Shown here in pieces: positions 43,571-54,700 of a DNA stretch of 64,000 nt. Below the pieces are notes generated by a model. That model saw nothing but the letters and a program-made list of their open reading frames with translations, made no database searches and was not told the DNA's origin. The position numbers and the translations under genes were made by a program. The stretch comes from Pseudomonas sp. KBW05. GTDB taxonomy: Bacteria > Pseudomonadota > Gammaproteobacteria > Pseudomonadales > Pseudomonadaceae. Location: contig NZ_QAJM01000008.1 of assembly GCF_003852405.1 (NCBI RefSeq), positions 121,941 through 185,940 of the forward strand, given 5' to 3'. Each line of letters begins with the position of its first letter. Within the stretch, counting starts at the first letter, position 1.

Positions 43571-44089
43571 TTACTTCTTCTTGGCCGGTGCGGCGGCTTT
43601 GGGTGCCAGCTCGTTGGTCATGTCGTCCAACAGCTTGTTCACCACCGGCACGGCGCTTTCCAGCTTTTGCTGGGTCATCTGGGCCGATTGCTGGGTCAGT
43701 TGCGGCATTTTTTCCAGGACTTTCTTGCCCAGTGGCGACTGGTAGAAGGCAACCAGGTCCTTGAGTTCGGATTCGCTGAAGTTGGTGGTGTAGAGCTTGA
43801 CCATGTCCGGCTTCAGCTTCGGCCAGCCGATCGCCTGGTCCAGGGCAGCGTTGGCCTTGGCCTGGTAGCTGTCCAGTACGGATTGCTTGGCGGCGGGCGC
43901 CTTGGTTTGTTCGAAACGCTGGGCGAACATTTGCTGCACTTGCATGTACACCGGGGTACCCAGCTTGTCGGCATGGGCCAGGGTAAGGAAGGCTTCGGCA
44001 CTGGCGTTGTGGCTGGCGGTATCGGCAAGAACCTGGCCGCTGGCGCAAACCAGAGCAACCGCGGTACAGATGGCACGAAGACGAGTCAT
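43571..44089 (-). CDS. Exported DUF2059 protein
   Basis: The 172-residue product has a signal peptide (MTRLRAICTAVALVCASGQV then LADT) and a helical DUF2059 core with VKLYTTNFSESELKDLVAFY and QSPLGKKVLEKMPQLTQQSA. The C-terminus is Lys/Ala-rich (KAAAPAKKK). Periplasmic location is expected; the function is unknown. It is the first gene of a two-gene unit with bolA. Confidence 0.9.
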   Translation of the reverse strand: MTRLRAICTAVALVCASGQVLADTASHNASAEAFLTLAHADKLGTPVYMQVQQMFAQRFEQTKAPAAKQSVLDSYQAKANAALDQAIGWPKLKPDMVKLYTTNFSESELKDLVAFYQSPLGKKVLEKMPQLTQQSAQMTQQKLESAVPVVNKLLDDMTNELAPKAAAPAKKK

Positions 44090-44282
44090 CGAGTTTCCTT
44101 TTCTAGCAGGCGAGGTAAGACCCCAAGGGCGCCCATTCTGCGCCTAAAAAACCTCGCGGCTCAACCCCGAGCCTTGCCGGGCAAGGATTCTCGAGGGATG
44201 AACCCGATGAAACGTCTTTTGGGGAACCCCACAGGCCAATCACGGCCTAAACTGCGCAAACCGCTATCAAGGAGAGTGCCCG

Positions 44283-45665
44283 ATGAGCCGTATCGAAACC
44301 GACAGCCTGGGAGAAGTCCAAGTCCCGGATGACGCTTACTGGGGCGCGCAGACCCAACGCTCGCTGGTGAATTTCGCCATCGGCGAGCAACGCATGCCCC
44401 TGGCGGTATTGCACGCCCTGGCCCTGATCAAAAAGGCCGCCGCCCGGGTCAACAGCCGCAACGGCGACTTGCCCGCCGATATCGCCCGCCTGATCGAGCA
44501 GGCTGCCAACGAAGTGCTCGCAGGCCAGCATGACGACCAGTTCCCCCTGGTGGTGTGGCAGACCGGCAGCGGCACCCAGAGCAACATGAACGCCAATGAA
44601 GTGATTGCCGGCCGCGCCAACGAACTGTCGGGCAAACCCCGTGGCGGCAAGAGCCCGGTGCATCCCAATGACCATGTGAACCGCTCCCAGAGTTCCAACG
44701 ACTGCTTTCCCACCGCCATGAGCATTGCCGCCGTGCAAGCGGTGCACCAGCGCCTGTTGCCGGCGATTGCCACACTCTCCGGCGGCCTCGCCGAACAGGC
44801 AGCGCAGCACATGAAGCTGGTGAAGACCGGCCGCACCCATATGATGGACGCCACGCCGATCACCTTCGGCCAGGAACTCTCGGCCTTCATCGCCCAGCTT
44901 GACTACGCCGAACGCGCCGTGCGCAGCGCCCTGCCCGCCGTGTACGAGCTGGCCCAGGGCGGCACCGCGGTGGGCACCGGCCTTAACGCGCCCCATGGCT
45001 TCAGCGAGGCGATTGCCTCCGAGCTGGCGGCGTTGTCCGGCCTTCCTTTCGTCACCGCGCCGAATAAATTTGCCGCCCTCTCCGGCCATGAGCCGCTGGT
45101 GACGCTGCACGGCGCGCTGAAAACCCTGGCGGTGGCGCTGATGAAAATCGCCAACGACCTGCGCCTGCTGGGCTCCGGCCCGCGGGCCGGGTTCGCCGAG
45201 GTCAAGTTGCCGGCCAACGAGCCCGGCAGTTCGATCATGCCGGGCAAGGTCAACCCGACCCAATGCGAAGCTCTGTCGATGCTGGCCTGCCAGGTGCTGG
45301 GCAATGACGTGACCATCGGCATTGCCGCCAGCCAGGGGCACTTGCAGTTGAACGTGTACAAGCCGGTGATCATCCACAACCTGCTGGAATCGATCCGCTT
45401 GTTGGCCGACGGCTGCAATAACTTCCAGGAACACTGCGTGGCCGGGCTTGAGCCCGACGCCGTGCAGATGGCCGAGCACCTGGAGCGCGGGCTGATGCTG
45501 GTGACGGCGCTCAACCCGCATATCGGCTACGACAAATCCGCCGAGATCGCCAAGAAGGCCTACGCCGAAGGGCTGACGCTACGGGAAGCGGCGCTGGCGC
45601 TGGGCTACCTCACCGATGCCGAGTTCGACCAGTGGGTACGCCCGGAAGACATGCTGGGCGCTTAA
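44283..45665 (+). CDS. fumC: Fumarate hydratase, class II
   Basis: The 460-residue enzyme interconverts fumarate and malate in the citric acid cycle. Features are the early [20 protein letters not shown], the [13 protein letters not shown] region, the active-site [14 protein letters not shown] and [13 protein letters not shown] (general base), and the signature [16 protein letters not shown]. Length matches FumC. It is the iron-free form, used when iron is low or oxidative stress is high. AAGGAG lies about ten bases before ATG 44283. It overlaps the convergent EamA transporter gene by four bases. Confidence 0.96.
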   Translation: MSRIETDSLGEVQVPDDAYWGAQTQRSLVNFAIGEQRMPLAVLHALALIKKAAARVNSRNGDLPADIARLIEQAANEVLAGQHDDQFPLVVWQTGSGTQSNMNANEVIAGRANELSGKPRGGKSPVHPNDHVNRSQSSNDCFPTAMSIAAVQAVHQRLLPAIATLSGGLAEQAAQHMKLVKTGRTHMMDATPITFGQELSAFIAQLDYAERAVRSALPAVYELAQGGTAVGTGLNAPHGFSEAIASELAALSGLPFVTAPNKFAALSGHEPLVTLHGALKTLAVALMKIANDLRLLGSGPRAGFAEVKLPANEPGSSIMPGKVNPTQCEALSMLACQVLGNDVTIGIAASQGHLQLNVYKPVIIHNLLESIRLLADGCNNFQEHCVAGLEPDAVQMAEHLERGLMLVTALNPHIGYDKSAEIAKKAYAEGLTLREAALALGYLTDAEFDQWVRPEDMLGA

Positions 45666-46618
45666 GACGCCATGCGTAACCGCCGGGCCTTGAGCCCGGC
45701 AATCAACGACGGCGCCAGCGCCACGGTCGCCGACCCCAGCACCACCACCAACGCCCCGGCATAGCCCAGGGCGTTGATGTCTTCGGCCTGCACAAAGTCT
45801 GGCCACCACCACGCCGCCAAGGCCACCGCGACAAAAGTCACCAACGGCGTGAGCGCCAGGGTCGCGCTGACCCGCGAGGCTTCCCAATGCGCCAGCGCTT
45901 CGGCAAACGCGCCGTAGGCCACCAGGGTGTTCATGCAACATGCCAGCAACAGCCAGCCTTGCAGCGGGCTCAAGTCCAGGGCTTCCAGCGGATGTGCCCA
46001 CGGCGTAAGCAACACCGCGCAACACAGGTAGATCACCATCATCACTTGCAGCGAATTCCACACCGTCAGCAACTGCTTCTGGCCCAAGGCGTAGAACACC
46101 CAAATGGTCGTGGCCAGGAGGATGGTCAGCACGCCGGCGGTGTAAGCGCCCAGGGACGTCAGCAACTCCTCCAAACGTTGATTGAAGAACAAGCCAAAGC
46201 CGCAGATCAGCACGATCAGGCCGACAACCTGCCCCAGGCTGAAACGCTCCTTGAACACGAACACGCTGGCGATCATCAGAAAGATCGGGCCCATCTGCAC
46301 CACCAGTTGTGCGGTGCCGGGGCTGAGCATTTTCAGGCCCACCAGGTACAGCACATAGTTGCCCACCAGGCCGCACACGGCCATGCCCACCAGCCAGCCG
46401 CCCTTGGGCCCGAGCACGTTGAGACGGGGCAAGCGTTTGCTCAACGCCAGGTAAATGAACAGGCAACCGCCGGCGACGGTCAGGCGAAACCAGGTGACGG
46501 TGATCGGGTCCATCACCTGCAGCACCTGCTTGAGTTTGATCGGCAGGATGCCCCAGAGCAGCGCGGTCAACAGGGTCAGGAGAAAACCATAGACCCAGCG
46601 GCCGGAAGAGATGTGCAT
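45662..46618 (-). CDS. EamA/DMT family transporter
   Basis: The 318-residue product has ten predicted helices in two repeated halves (e.g. [20 protein letters not shown] and the second-half [20 protein letters not shown]), typical of the drug/metabolite transporter superfamily. Substrate is unknown. The frame is open to 46798, but the upstream part translates the REP element, so ATG 46618 ([12 protein letters not shown]) is used. Both halves have the expected [19 protein letters not shown] type helix. It is convergent with fumC. Confidence 0.9.
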   Translation of the reverse strand: MHISSGRWVYGFLLTLLTALLWGILPIKLKQVLQVMDPITVTWFRLTVAGGCLFIYLALSKRLPRLNVLGPKGGWLVGMAVCGLVGNYVLYLVGLKMLSPGTAQLVVQMGPIFLMIASVFVFKERFSLGQVVGLIVLICGFGLFFNQRLEELLTSLGAYTAGVLTILLATTIWVFYALGQKQLLTVWNSLQVMMVIYLCCAVLLTPWAHPLEALDLSPLQGWLLLACCMNTLVAYGAFAEALAHWEASRVSATLALTPLVTFVAVALAAWWWPDFVQAEDINALGYAGALVVVLGSATVALAPSLIAGLKARRLRMAS

Positions 46619-46696
46619 GAGTGCCCCAGAAGCCAGAGGAAGTGGAGCGGGCATTCTAGGGGCAAGTGAGCGGATTGGGATACGACACAGTTCAAA

Positions 46697-46799
46697 TGTG
46701 GGAGCTGGCTTGCCTGCGATGCAGACACCTCGGTGAGTCAGATGTACCGAGGTGATGCTATCGCAGGCAAGCCAGCTCCCACACAAGCCCGCTCCCACA
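46697..46799. repeat. REP pair (GTGGGAGCTGGCTTGC type) with an extra half-site
   Basis: TGTGGGAGCTGGCTTGCCTG faces its inverse complement, with a loop that has its own dyad (CACCTCGGTGAG/TACCGAGGTGAT). It is followed by an extra AAGCCCGCTCCCACA, half of the other REP class, so two classes are fused here. It lies between the EamA and thiolase genes. Confidence 0.85.
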
Positions 46800-46825
46800 G
46801 TTTGATCCGGTTTCTTCAGTGGGGT

Positions 46826-48010
46826 TTAGCGTACGGCTTCGAACAGGCCCGTGGCGCCCATGCCGCCACCGACGCACATGGTGACAATGCCGTAACGCAA
46901 CTTGCGCCGCTGCAACTCCCGCACCAAATGCCCCACCTGCCGCGAACCGGTCATGCCGAACGGATGCCCGATGGAGATCGAGCCACCGTTGACGTTGTAC
47001 TTCGCGTTATCGATCTCCAACCGATTGCGCGCATACAGGCACTGCGACGCAAACGCTTCATTCAACTCCCACAAATCAATGTCCGCCACCTGCAAGCCCT
47101 TGGCCTTGAGCAGCTTGGGCACCGAGAACACCGGGCCGATGCCCATCTCGTCAGGCTCGCAACCGGCCACGGTAAAGCCACGGAAAAACGCCTTCGGCTT
47201 GAGCCCCAGTTCCAGGGCTTTCTCCAGGCTCATCACCAGGGTCATCGAGGCGCCGTCGGACAGTTGCGACGAGTTACCCGCCGTCACCGAACCGTCTTCG
47301 GCGAACACCGGCTTCAAGCCTTGCAGGCTGGCCAAGGTCGTGTCCGGGCGGTTGCAGTCATCACGATCCACCACCCCATCGAGGATCTGCACCGCGCCGG
47401 TATTCTTGTCCTCGACCTTGTACTTGACCGTCATCGGCACGATTTCATCGTTGAACAAGCCATCAGCCTGGGCCTGGGCCGTGCGTTGCTGGCTTTGCAG
47501 GGCGTACAGGTCCTGTTCTTCGCGGCTGACGTGGTAGCGCCGCGCAACGATTTCGGCGGTCTGGCCCATGGGGAAATAGATGCCCGGCACCTGCTCCTTG
47601 AGCAGCGGGTTGATCAGGTTATCGGTGTTGACGCTTTTCATGGTCAGGCTGATGGACTCGACACCGCCAGCCACGATGATGTCGCTGCATCCCGAGGCAA
47701 TCTGGTTGGCCGCAATCGCGATCGCCTGCAAGCCCGACGAACAGAAACGGTTAAGCGTCATGCCTGCCGTGCCAGTACCCAACTGCGACAACACCGCCAC
47801 ATTGCGCCCAATGTTGTAGCCCTGGGCGCCCTCGTTGGAACCGGCGCCGACAATGCAATCCTCCACCGTCGCCGGGTCGATGCCGTTACGGCTGAGCAGC
47901 GCGTTGACGCAATGGGCCGCCATGTCATCCGGGCGGGTCTGGTTGAACTTGCCGCGAAAGGATTTGGCCAGGCCGGTTCGCACGCTGTCGACGATCACTA
48001 CTTCACGCAT
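46826..48010 (-). CDS. Acetyl-CoA C-acyltransferase (thiolase)
   Basis: The 394-residue product has the thiolase I/II folds with the acylated Cys in NRFCSSGLQAIAIAANQI, GGVESISLTMKSV, NVNGGSISIGHPFGMTGSRQ (catalytic His) and the second Cys in CVGGGMGATGLFEAVR. It belongs to the branch of 3-ketoacyl-CoA or beta-ketoadipyl-CoA thiolases. Which chain length it acts on is unclear. It is monocistronic, with no fad or paa gene nearby. Confidence 0.93.
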   Translation of the reverse strand: MREVVIVDSVRTGLAKSFRGKFNQTRPDDMAAHCVNALLSRNGIDPATVEDCIVGAGSNEGAQGYNIGRNVAVLSQLGTGTAGMTLNRFCSSGLQAIAIAANQIASGCSDIIVAGGVESISLTMKSVNTDNLINPLLKEQVPGIYFPMGQTAEIVARRYHVSREEQDLYALQSQQRTAQAQADGLFNDEIVPMTVKYKVEDKNTGAVQILDGVVDRDDCNRPDTTLASLQGLKPVFAEDGSVTAGNSSQLSDGASMTLVMSLEKALELGLKPKAFFRGFTVAGCEPDEMGIGPVFSVPKLLKAKGLQVADIDLWELNEAFASQCLYARNRLEIDNAKYNVNGGSISIGHPFGMTGSRQVGHLVRELQRRKLRYGIVTMCVGGGMGATGLFEAVR

Positions 48011-48101
48011 GGGCTACCTCGATCTTGTCGTTGTTGGGAGATGGATCGAGCATAGATCCAGCTGATTCCAACCGCGACGATCATTCACCCCATAGATAGG
48101 C

Positions 48102-49619
48102 CTACTTCTTCTTGCCTTTCTTATCGTGTTTGTCGGACTTCTCGAACGCCTCCTCCAGCGCCAGGTTGATGGTGCGCAACACCTTGACCCGTGCCCAACG
48201 CTTGTCGTTGGCCTCCACCAACGTCCACGGCGCGATCTCAGTGCTGGTGCGGTCAACCATATCGCCGACCGCCGCACGGTAGTCGTCCCACTTGTCGCGG
48301 TTGCGCCAGTCGTCTTCGGTGATCTTGAAACGCTTGAACGGGATTTCCTCACGGGCCTGGAAGCGTTCCAGTTGGGTCTGCTTGTCGATGGCCAGCCAGA
48401 ACTTGACCACGATCACGCCGGCGTCGCGCAGTTGCTCTTCGAAGTCATTGATCTCGCCATAGGCGCGCATCCAGTCGGCCGGCGTGCAGAAGCCTTCAAT
48501 GCGTTCCACCAGCACGCGGCCGTACCAGGAGCGGTCGAACACGGTGAACATGCCGCGCGCCGGGATCTTCTGCCAGAAGCGCCACAGGTACGGCTGGGCG
48601 CGCTCGTCTTCACTGGGCGCGGCAATCGGCACGATGTGGTACTGACGCGGGTCCAGCGCCGCCGCCACCCGGCGGATCGCACCGCCCTTGCCCGCCGCAT
48701 CGTTGCCTTCAAACACCGTGACCAGCGCGTGTTTGCGCATGCGTTTGTCGCGCATCAGGCCGGACAGCCGCGCCTGCTCGGTGATCAGCTGTTCTTCGTA
48801 ATCGTCCTTCTCCAGGCGCTGGCTCAAGTCGAGGCTGTCGAGCAGGCTTTTCTTGTCCACCGACGCAATCAGCGGCGCCGGGTTCATGCCGCTGGCCTTG
48901 CCCTTGGGCAGTTTCAGGGCATTTTGGATGCCTTCCAGCAGCAGCTTGCCCACGGTGAGGCTGCGGTAATGCGCATCCACGCCTTCGATCACATGCCACG
49001 GTGCATAGTCGCGGCTGGTGCGGCGCAGGATGCGCTCGCCGAAATGCACGAACTTGTCGTAGGTCTCGGACTGCTGCCAGTCCAGCGGGCTGATGCGCCA
49101 GCTGTGCAGCGGGTCGTCGGCCAAGGCCTTGAGCCGCGCCTTCATCTGCTTCTTGGAGAGGTGGAACCAGAACTTGAAGATCAGCGCGCCTTCATCGCAG
49201 AGCATCTTTTCCAGGCGCTCGGCACCGGCGATGGCCTGGTCCAGGCGGGCGTCCTTGATCTGCCCATGCACGCGGCTTTGCAGCATCTGGCTGTACCAGT
49301 TGCCGAAGAACACCCCCATGCGGCCCTTGGCGGGCAACTGGCGCCAGTAACGCCAGGCCGGTGGCCGGGCCAGTTCTTCGTCGGTCTGCTGGTCGAAGGT
49401 GCGCACTTCGATCAGGCGCGGGTCCATCCACTCGTTCAACAGCTTGACGGTCTCGCCCTTGCCGGCGCCTTCGATGCCGTTGATCAGGATAATCACCGGG
49501 AAACGCTTCTGCTGTTGCAGCTCGTACTGCACTTCCAGCAGGGCTTCGCGCAGGGCGGGCACTTCGGCGTCGTAGGTGTCTTTGTCGATGGCGTGACCGA
49601 TTTCGGCGGATTCGAACAT
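48102..49619 (-). CDS. pap: Polyphosphate:AMP phosphotransferase (two-domain PPK2)
   Basis: The 505-residue protein has two PPK2 kinase domains. The first (about 35-255) carries Walker A-like INGIEGAGKGETVKLLNEWM but a weaker lid; the second (about 290-500) has VFEGNDAAGKGGAIRRVAAA and FDRSWYGRVLVERIEGF. Two-domain PPK2 enzymes of Pseudomonas use polyphosphate to convert AMP to ADP, the second domain being the main catalyst. ATG 49619 is chosen; the longer frame lacks a ribosome-binding site and begins with an unrelated lead. The C-terminus is Lys-rich. Confidence 0.92.
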   Translation of the reverse strand: MFESAEIGHAIDKDTYDAEVPALREALLEVQYELQQQKRFPVIILINGIEGAGKGETVKLLNEWMDPRLIEVRTFDQQTDEELARPPAWRYWRQLPAKGRMGVFFGNWYSQMLQSRVHGQIKDARLDQAIAGAERLEKMLCDEGALIFKFWFHLSKKQMKARLKALADDPLHSWRISPLDWQQSETYDKFVHFGERILRRTSRDYAPWHVIEGVDAHYRSLTVGKLLLEGIQNALKLPKGKASGMNPAPLIASVDKKSLLDSLDLSQRLEKDDYEEQLITEQARLSGLMRDKRMRKHALVTVFEGNDAAGKGGAIRRVAAALDPRQYHIVPIAAPSEDERAQPYLWRFWQKIPARGMFTVFDRSWYGRVLVERIEGFCTPADWMRAYGEINDFEEQLRDAGVIVVKFWLAIDKQTQLERFQAREEIPFKRFKITEDDWRNRDKWDDYRAAVGDMVDRTSTEIAPWTLVEANDKRWARVKVLRTINLALEEAFEKSDKHDKKGKKK

Positions 49620-49773
49620 GGGCAGCTCCGTTTCAAGATGGCTCAAGACTAGCGGATTGGGCAGCAACACGCGGGAGGAAATTCCACCGGCGCTTGCCAT
49701 GGGTCAATTCATTGCCCATTGATCGGCTAGAATGGCGGCCTTGTCTTTACCTGCTTCAAACTATGAGCCGCCC

Positions 49774-51753
49774 ATGACCCCCATCACCCACGCCCAGCTC
49801 GACTGGGACGAACAAGGTCGCCCGCACTCGCGGGTCTTCGACGACGTGTATTTCTCCGACCAGTCGGGCCTTGAAGAAACCCGCTACGTGTTCCTCGAAC
49901 AGAACCGCCTGCAGGAACGCTTTGCGGCCCTGCCGGTGGGTGGGCGGCTGGTGATTGGCGAGACCGGCTTCGGCACGGGCCTGAATTTCCTGTGCGCCTG
50001 GCAGTTGTTCGAACAGCACGCGGTGGCCGGGGCGCGGCTGCATTTTGTCAGCGTGGAAAAATACCCGCTGAGCCATGCCGACCTGCAACGCGCCCTCGCC
50101 CTCTGGCCCGAGCTGGCAGCATTGACTGAGCAACTGCTGGCCCAGTACATCGCCATCCACCAAGGCTTTCAACGCATCGTGCTGGACAACGGCCGCGTGA
50201 CCCTGACTCTGTTGATCGGCGACGTGCTGGAGCAACTTCCCCAGCTCGATGCACAGATCGACGCATGGTTTCTCGACGGCTTCGCGCCGGCGAAAAACCC
50301 TGAGATGTGGACCGCTGAGCTGTTCGCCGAACTGGCCCGGTTGGCAGCGCCAGGCTCGACCATCAGCACGTTCACCAGCACCGGTTGGGTAAGGCGGCTG
50401 ATCAACGCCGCCGGGTTCAAAATGAAGCGCACGCCGGGCATCGGCCATAAATGGGAAATTTTGCGCGGCGAGTTCCTCGGTTGGCCCGAAGAGGCGACGC
50501 CGCCAACCGTTGCGAAGCCCTGGTTCGCCCGGCCTCCAGAGCCCAGGGGCGAGCGTCGGGCCTTGGTGATCGGGGGCGGCCTGGCTGGCTGCGCAACGGC
50601 GGCCAGCCTGGCAACACGAGGTTGGCAGGTCAGTTTACTGGAGCGCCACACCGCCCTCGCCCAGGAAGCATCAGGTAACCCCCAAGGCGTGCTGTACCTC
50701 AAGCTTTCGGCCCATGGCACGGCGTTGTCGCAGATGATCGTCGCCGGTTTCGGCCACACGCGGCGCCTGCTCGAACACTTGCACCGCGGCGTCGACTGGG
50801 ACGGCTGCGGCGTACTGCAATTGGCTTTCGACGCGAAGGAGGCACAGCGCCAGGCGCAGCTCACAGAGGCCTTTGCCCCCCAACTGCTGCACCTGCTGGA
50901 CCGCGACCACGCCCAGTTAAAAGCCGGTATTGCCCTTGAACACGGTGGGCTGTTTTTCCCCGAGGGCGGCTGGGTGCATCCACCCGCATTGTGCCAATGG
51001 CAAGCCAGCCACCCCGGGATCACCGTGCTGCCCCATCACAACGTACTCGATCTGCGCAAAACCGATGATCGCTGGCAGGCCTGGGACGGCGAGCGCCTGC
51101 TCGCCAGCGCGCCGGTGGTGATACTGGCAGGCGCCGCCGAGGTCCAGCGTTTCGCCGACCTGCCCCTCAAGCGCATTCGTGGGCAAATTACCCGGCTGCC
51201 ACAGACTGCGCAAAGCCAGGCCCTGGCCACCGTGGTGTGCGCCGAAGGCTACGTCGCCCCACCGCGCCTGGGCGAACACACCCTTGGGGCCAGCTTTGAT
51301 TTCAAGAACGAAGACCTCACGCCCACCACCGCTGACCATGCCGGCAACCTGGCCATGCTCCGGGACATCTCGCCAGACCTTTCCCAACGCCTGCATGCCG
51401 ACACCGTCGACCCCGCCACCCTGCAAGGTCGCGCCGCGTTCCGCTGCACCAGCCCGGACTACTTGCCGATTGTGGGCCCGCTGGCCGACAGTGCGGCCTT
51501 TACCCAAACCTATGCCGCGCTGAGCAAGGATGCACGCTGCGTTCCGGACACGCCGTGCCCCTGGCAGGACGGACTGTATGTCAACAGCGGCCATGGCTCC
51601 CGGGGCCTGATCACCGCGCCGCTGTCTGCCGAACTGCTGGCGGCCTGGCTCGACAACGAGCCCTTGCCGGTGCCGCGCAGTGTGGCCGAAGCCTGCCACC
51701 CTAACCGATTCGCGGTGCGCAAACTGGTGCGCAGCACGGCCAAAAAAACCTAG
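49774..51753 (+). CDS. mnmC: Bifunctional tRNA mnm5s2U modification enzyme MnmC
   Basis: The 659-residue product has an N-terminal methyltransferase domain (about 1-235; VIGETGFGTGLNFLCAWQLF, FLDGFAPAKNPEMW) and a C-terminal FAD-dependent oxidoreductase (from about 260; ALVIGGGLAGCATAASLATR, then LYVNSGHGSRGLITAPLSAE). It first removes the carboxymethyl group and then methylates at U34 of tRNAs. Domain order and length match MnmC. The start is ATG 49774 (MTPITHAQLDW). It is convergent with the giant NEL-type gene, overlapping by four bases. Confidence 0.94.
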   Translation: MTPITHAQLDWDEQGRPHSRVFDDVYFSDQSGLEETRYVFLEQNRLQERFAALPVGGRLVIGETGFGTGLNFLCAWQLFEQHAVAGARLHFVSVEKYPLSHADLQRALALWPELAALTEQLLAQYIAIHQGFQRIVLDNGRVTLTLLIGDVLEQLPQLDAQIDAWFLDGFAPAKNPEMWTAELFAELARLAAPGSTISTFTSTGWVRRLINAAGFKMKRTPGIGHKWEILRGEFLGWPEEATPPTVAKPWFARPPEPRGERRALVIGGGLAGCATAASLATRGWQVSLLERHTALAQEASGNPQGVLYLKLSAHGTALSQMIVAGFGHTRRLLEHLHRGVDWDGCGVLQLAFDAKEAQRQAQLTEAFAPQLLHLLDRDHAQLKAGIALEHGGLFFPEGGWVHPPALCQWQASHPGITVLPHHNVLDLRKTDDRWQAWDGERLLASAPVVILAGAAEVQRFADLPLKRIRGQITRLPQTAQSQALATVVCAEGYVAPPRLGEHTLGASFDFKNEDLTPTTADHAGNLAMLRDISPDLSQRLHADTVDPATLQGRAAFRCTSPDYLPIVGPLADSAAFTQTYAALSKDARCVPDTPCPWQDGLYVNSGHGSRGLITAPLSAELLAAWLDNEPLPVPRSVAEACHPNRFAVRKLVRSTAKKT

Positions 51754-54700
51754 GGCATCAAGCACCCACCCAGGTCTTGCTGTCTCAACGCCTCCTGGGT
51801 CAGGCGCTCCAGCTCTCTGTTTTCAGCCGTCACCTGTTCTTGAAGAATGGCCCCCATCTGTTCACGGTAGGCCGTGTCGTCCAGCGTCAGGCTCTGGTCG
51901 AACACCGCACTCATGCGCTCGTCGAATGGCTCATTCAAAGCCTCGAAACTGGCAGAGTGCCTGCGCTTGAGGTATTGCTGCCAGAACGGCAACTCCACCA
52001 GGTATCGCAATAAGCGTGGCGAAAGCTCCGCCGCCTTGATCTGGAACTCCGCTTCATTCAAGTCGCTGGCTGTCACCCCACCGAGTGCCGCGAAGCGCAT
52101 GTGCCGAGGCTGCCCAGGCAAATGAAAGCGGTCCACCAGCCCAGTGCGAAACGCCAGGTGGACCTCCAATGGATCGGCCAGCGGGTGTTCAAGGCTATGG
52201 TTATGCGCAAGCCGTTCCAGTTGATCGAGGCGAAACAGGCCACGGGCCAGCTTCAATAATGGCGTGGCCGTCAATTGCCCTGTGGCGGCAAGCTGCTCGG
52301 CCTGGCGAATTTGCGTCAATACCTCCAGCGCACCGAAACTGACTGCCGCCGCATCATCGCAATTGAGCGGAGTGGCCGCTCGCTGGAACACCCCTTCACG
52401 CAATTCACTGTCGCCAGCAGTCGCTTCCAGCACAGTCCAGACGCGGCGGTCCATGTCTTCGTGCACTTGGGAGGTGTCTGCCGCGCCACCGAGCTCGGCC
52501 AGCAGATTGAACAAGCCATCGGAGCCCGGCTCGTCCCTGAGGCCGGCCCAGATGCGGCCTTTCTCGGCAAACCCTTCAACTCGGTCATCGGCCAACCACA
52601 AATCGCGGGCCTTTTGTTCGGTCAAACGGGCAATATCATCCTCCAGATACCCCATGCCTACCCCGTGGTTGCGGCGGTAATCGCGCAGCAGCAACTGGCT
52701 GGGCACATCCAGCGGGTTATGCCGCAAATTAACGGCCTGGGCGTAGCTGCGAGGCACCTGGAACAACCACTCGGGCAGAGTGGTGATGTCATTCTCCCGC
52801 AGGTCGAGATTCTCCAGATATGGCAAGCGGGCCACGCCCTTGGGAAACTCCTTGAGTCGGCAATTGCGCAGGTTCAGCTCGCGCAAGACAAACATGCGGC
52901 CCACATCCGGCGGGTCCAGCAGCAGGTTATTGCTCAGATTCAGCATCTGAAGGCTGCGCAGCCCGGCCAGCGTCGCCCGCGTGTGCTCGGTCAATTGCAG
53001 GGCGTTATTGGCCAGGCACAGGTATTCCAACTGCTTCATGTGCGAGAGCACCTCCGGGAACCGCGTGATCTTGTTGTCTCCCAGATTCAAAAACATCACG
53101 TTCTTGAAGTGCTTGAGGAAATACGCGACGGCGTCGTCCAGGCCCATGTTCCCCAATGACAACAGTTTCACATGATCAAAACCAACCTGCGCCGGCAGGA
53201 TCGGCAAAGGATCGTGAAGCATGCCATCGAGGGACAGACTTTCCACGCTTCGATGGTGATGATCAAGCCGTTGGGTCATGCGCCTCCACCCCTGCTCGAT
53301 GGTCTTGAGCACTTGGTGTCGACTCAAGCGATAGCCCCAGAGCGGCGAACCCTGAGATGTGTAGGTGGAGCGGTCACTGCGCCAGGTTTTCAACGTGCGG
53401 TGCAATGTCTCAAACTGCTGCTGCAACACTTCGATGGCTTTGGCCCGACTCAGATGATCGACACCCGCATCCTGGATAATGTTGGCCAGCTCGCTGTCAT
53501 CGAGCCGTGGGTAGAGCTTTCGCACCTTGCGCAACAGCGCGGGCTCCGTCGCCCCTGCCCTGGCAGGCGCGGCCTGAACGCAGGACAAGGCTGGCGCCTC
53601 GATATCCTCAGCCTCCCCGCGCAGATACGCCGCTACGCGCGGCCGATGCTCCTGCGTGTGCTGGCGAATCCGGCTGAGCAGGCGCTGTGACGCCCGCTCT
53701 TCAAGGAGCTCAAGGGGGATGCGGGAACGCTGGGGCAAGGCATCCACCAATGCCTGATAAAAACCCAGGGAGCCGCCGGCCACTGTATCCAGTGGCTGAG
53801 AGGCCTCATCAAACGCCTGGAAACCATCAGCCGTCTGCACCAGCGTGCGGCGTAAACTGGCCTGGGGGTCACCCATCGCGCCAAGCACTTCGCCACGTAG
53901 CGTGCCTTCGCGCAATTGCATGAACAGGTCGCGAGGCCAGCCCGGTACATCCCGCAACACGCCCAAGGCAAGACGTCGAGTGTCCGGCACGGCCTGCTCT
54001 GGCCAGTACAGGCCGGCAATCGCGATGTCTTCACGCTGGCGCGCCAAGGCGCCTGATGCGCGCTCTGCCAAGCTCAGGGGCACACGTCCGGTCAGGTCCA
54101 GGGCGCGGCGCTGACTGTCGGTGGCCTGACTTAGCAACTCCCAGGCGACGCGGTTGGACAGCTGCGGATAAGCGTTCCTGAATGCAACCAGCGCCCCCTG
54201 AGCGTCGCCCTCCTGCTCTTCGTAGAGCTTCTGCGTCAGTGATTGCCGGCGGTTTTTGAGCGTCGCCAGCAATCGACGCTGCAACACCGCCGCAGCCTTG
54301 TCCAAGGCGACCGTTTCGCCCAGTAGCCCTTTGCGTTCCTCGGCGGTGAGTGCCTGCAACACCGTCTCCATGACTTGACCCTCCTGGAGATGACGCTGCG
54401 TAAGATGAACGCTAAGGTCCTCATAATCGAAGGGACTCACATCCGGATAACTTTCCAGCAAATAATCTTCGTCATCGAGCAGTTCGATAAACCGCCCCTT
54501 GGGCCACCCCGACATCAACGGAATCGCCAGCATCTGCGTGCGTGCGGTGTCGGCTGTGGGCGTTTCACCAAGCTCTAGCTGACCAATCAAGCGGGCGACT
54601 TTTTGATGCTGCCTGAAGCGCACCCACACATCCTCGAACCGTTGCGACAAAGCACCCTGCTCCATCGCCAGGCGTTGCGCCTGGGTGTGGCTTGTATCGC

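Noticed and set aside
46619-46798. 60-residue N-terminal extension of the EamA transporter
   Set aside because: It translates the REP element; the transporter's usual start is at 46618.
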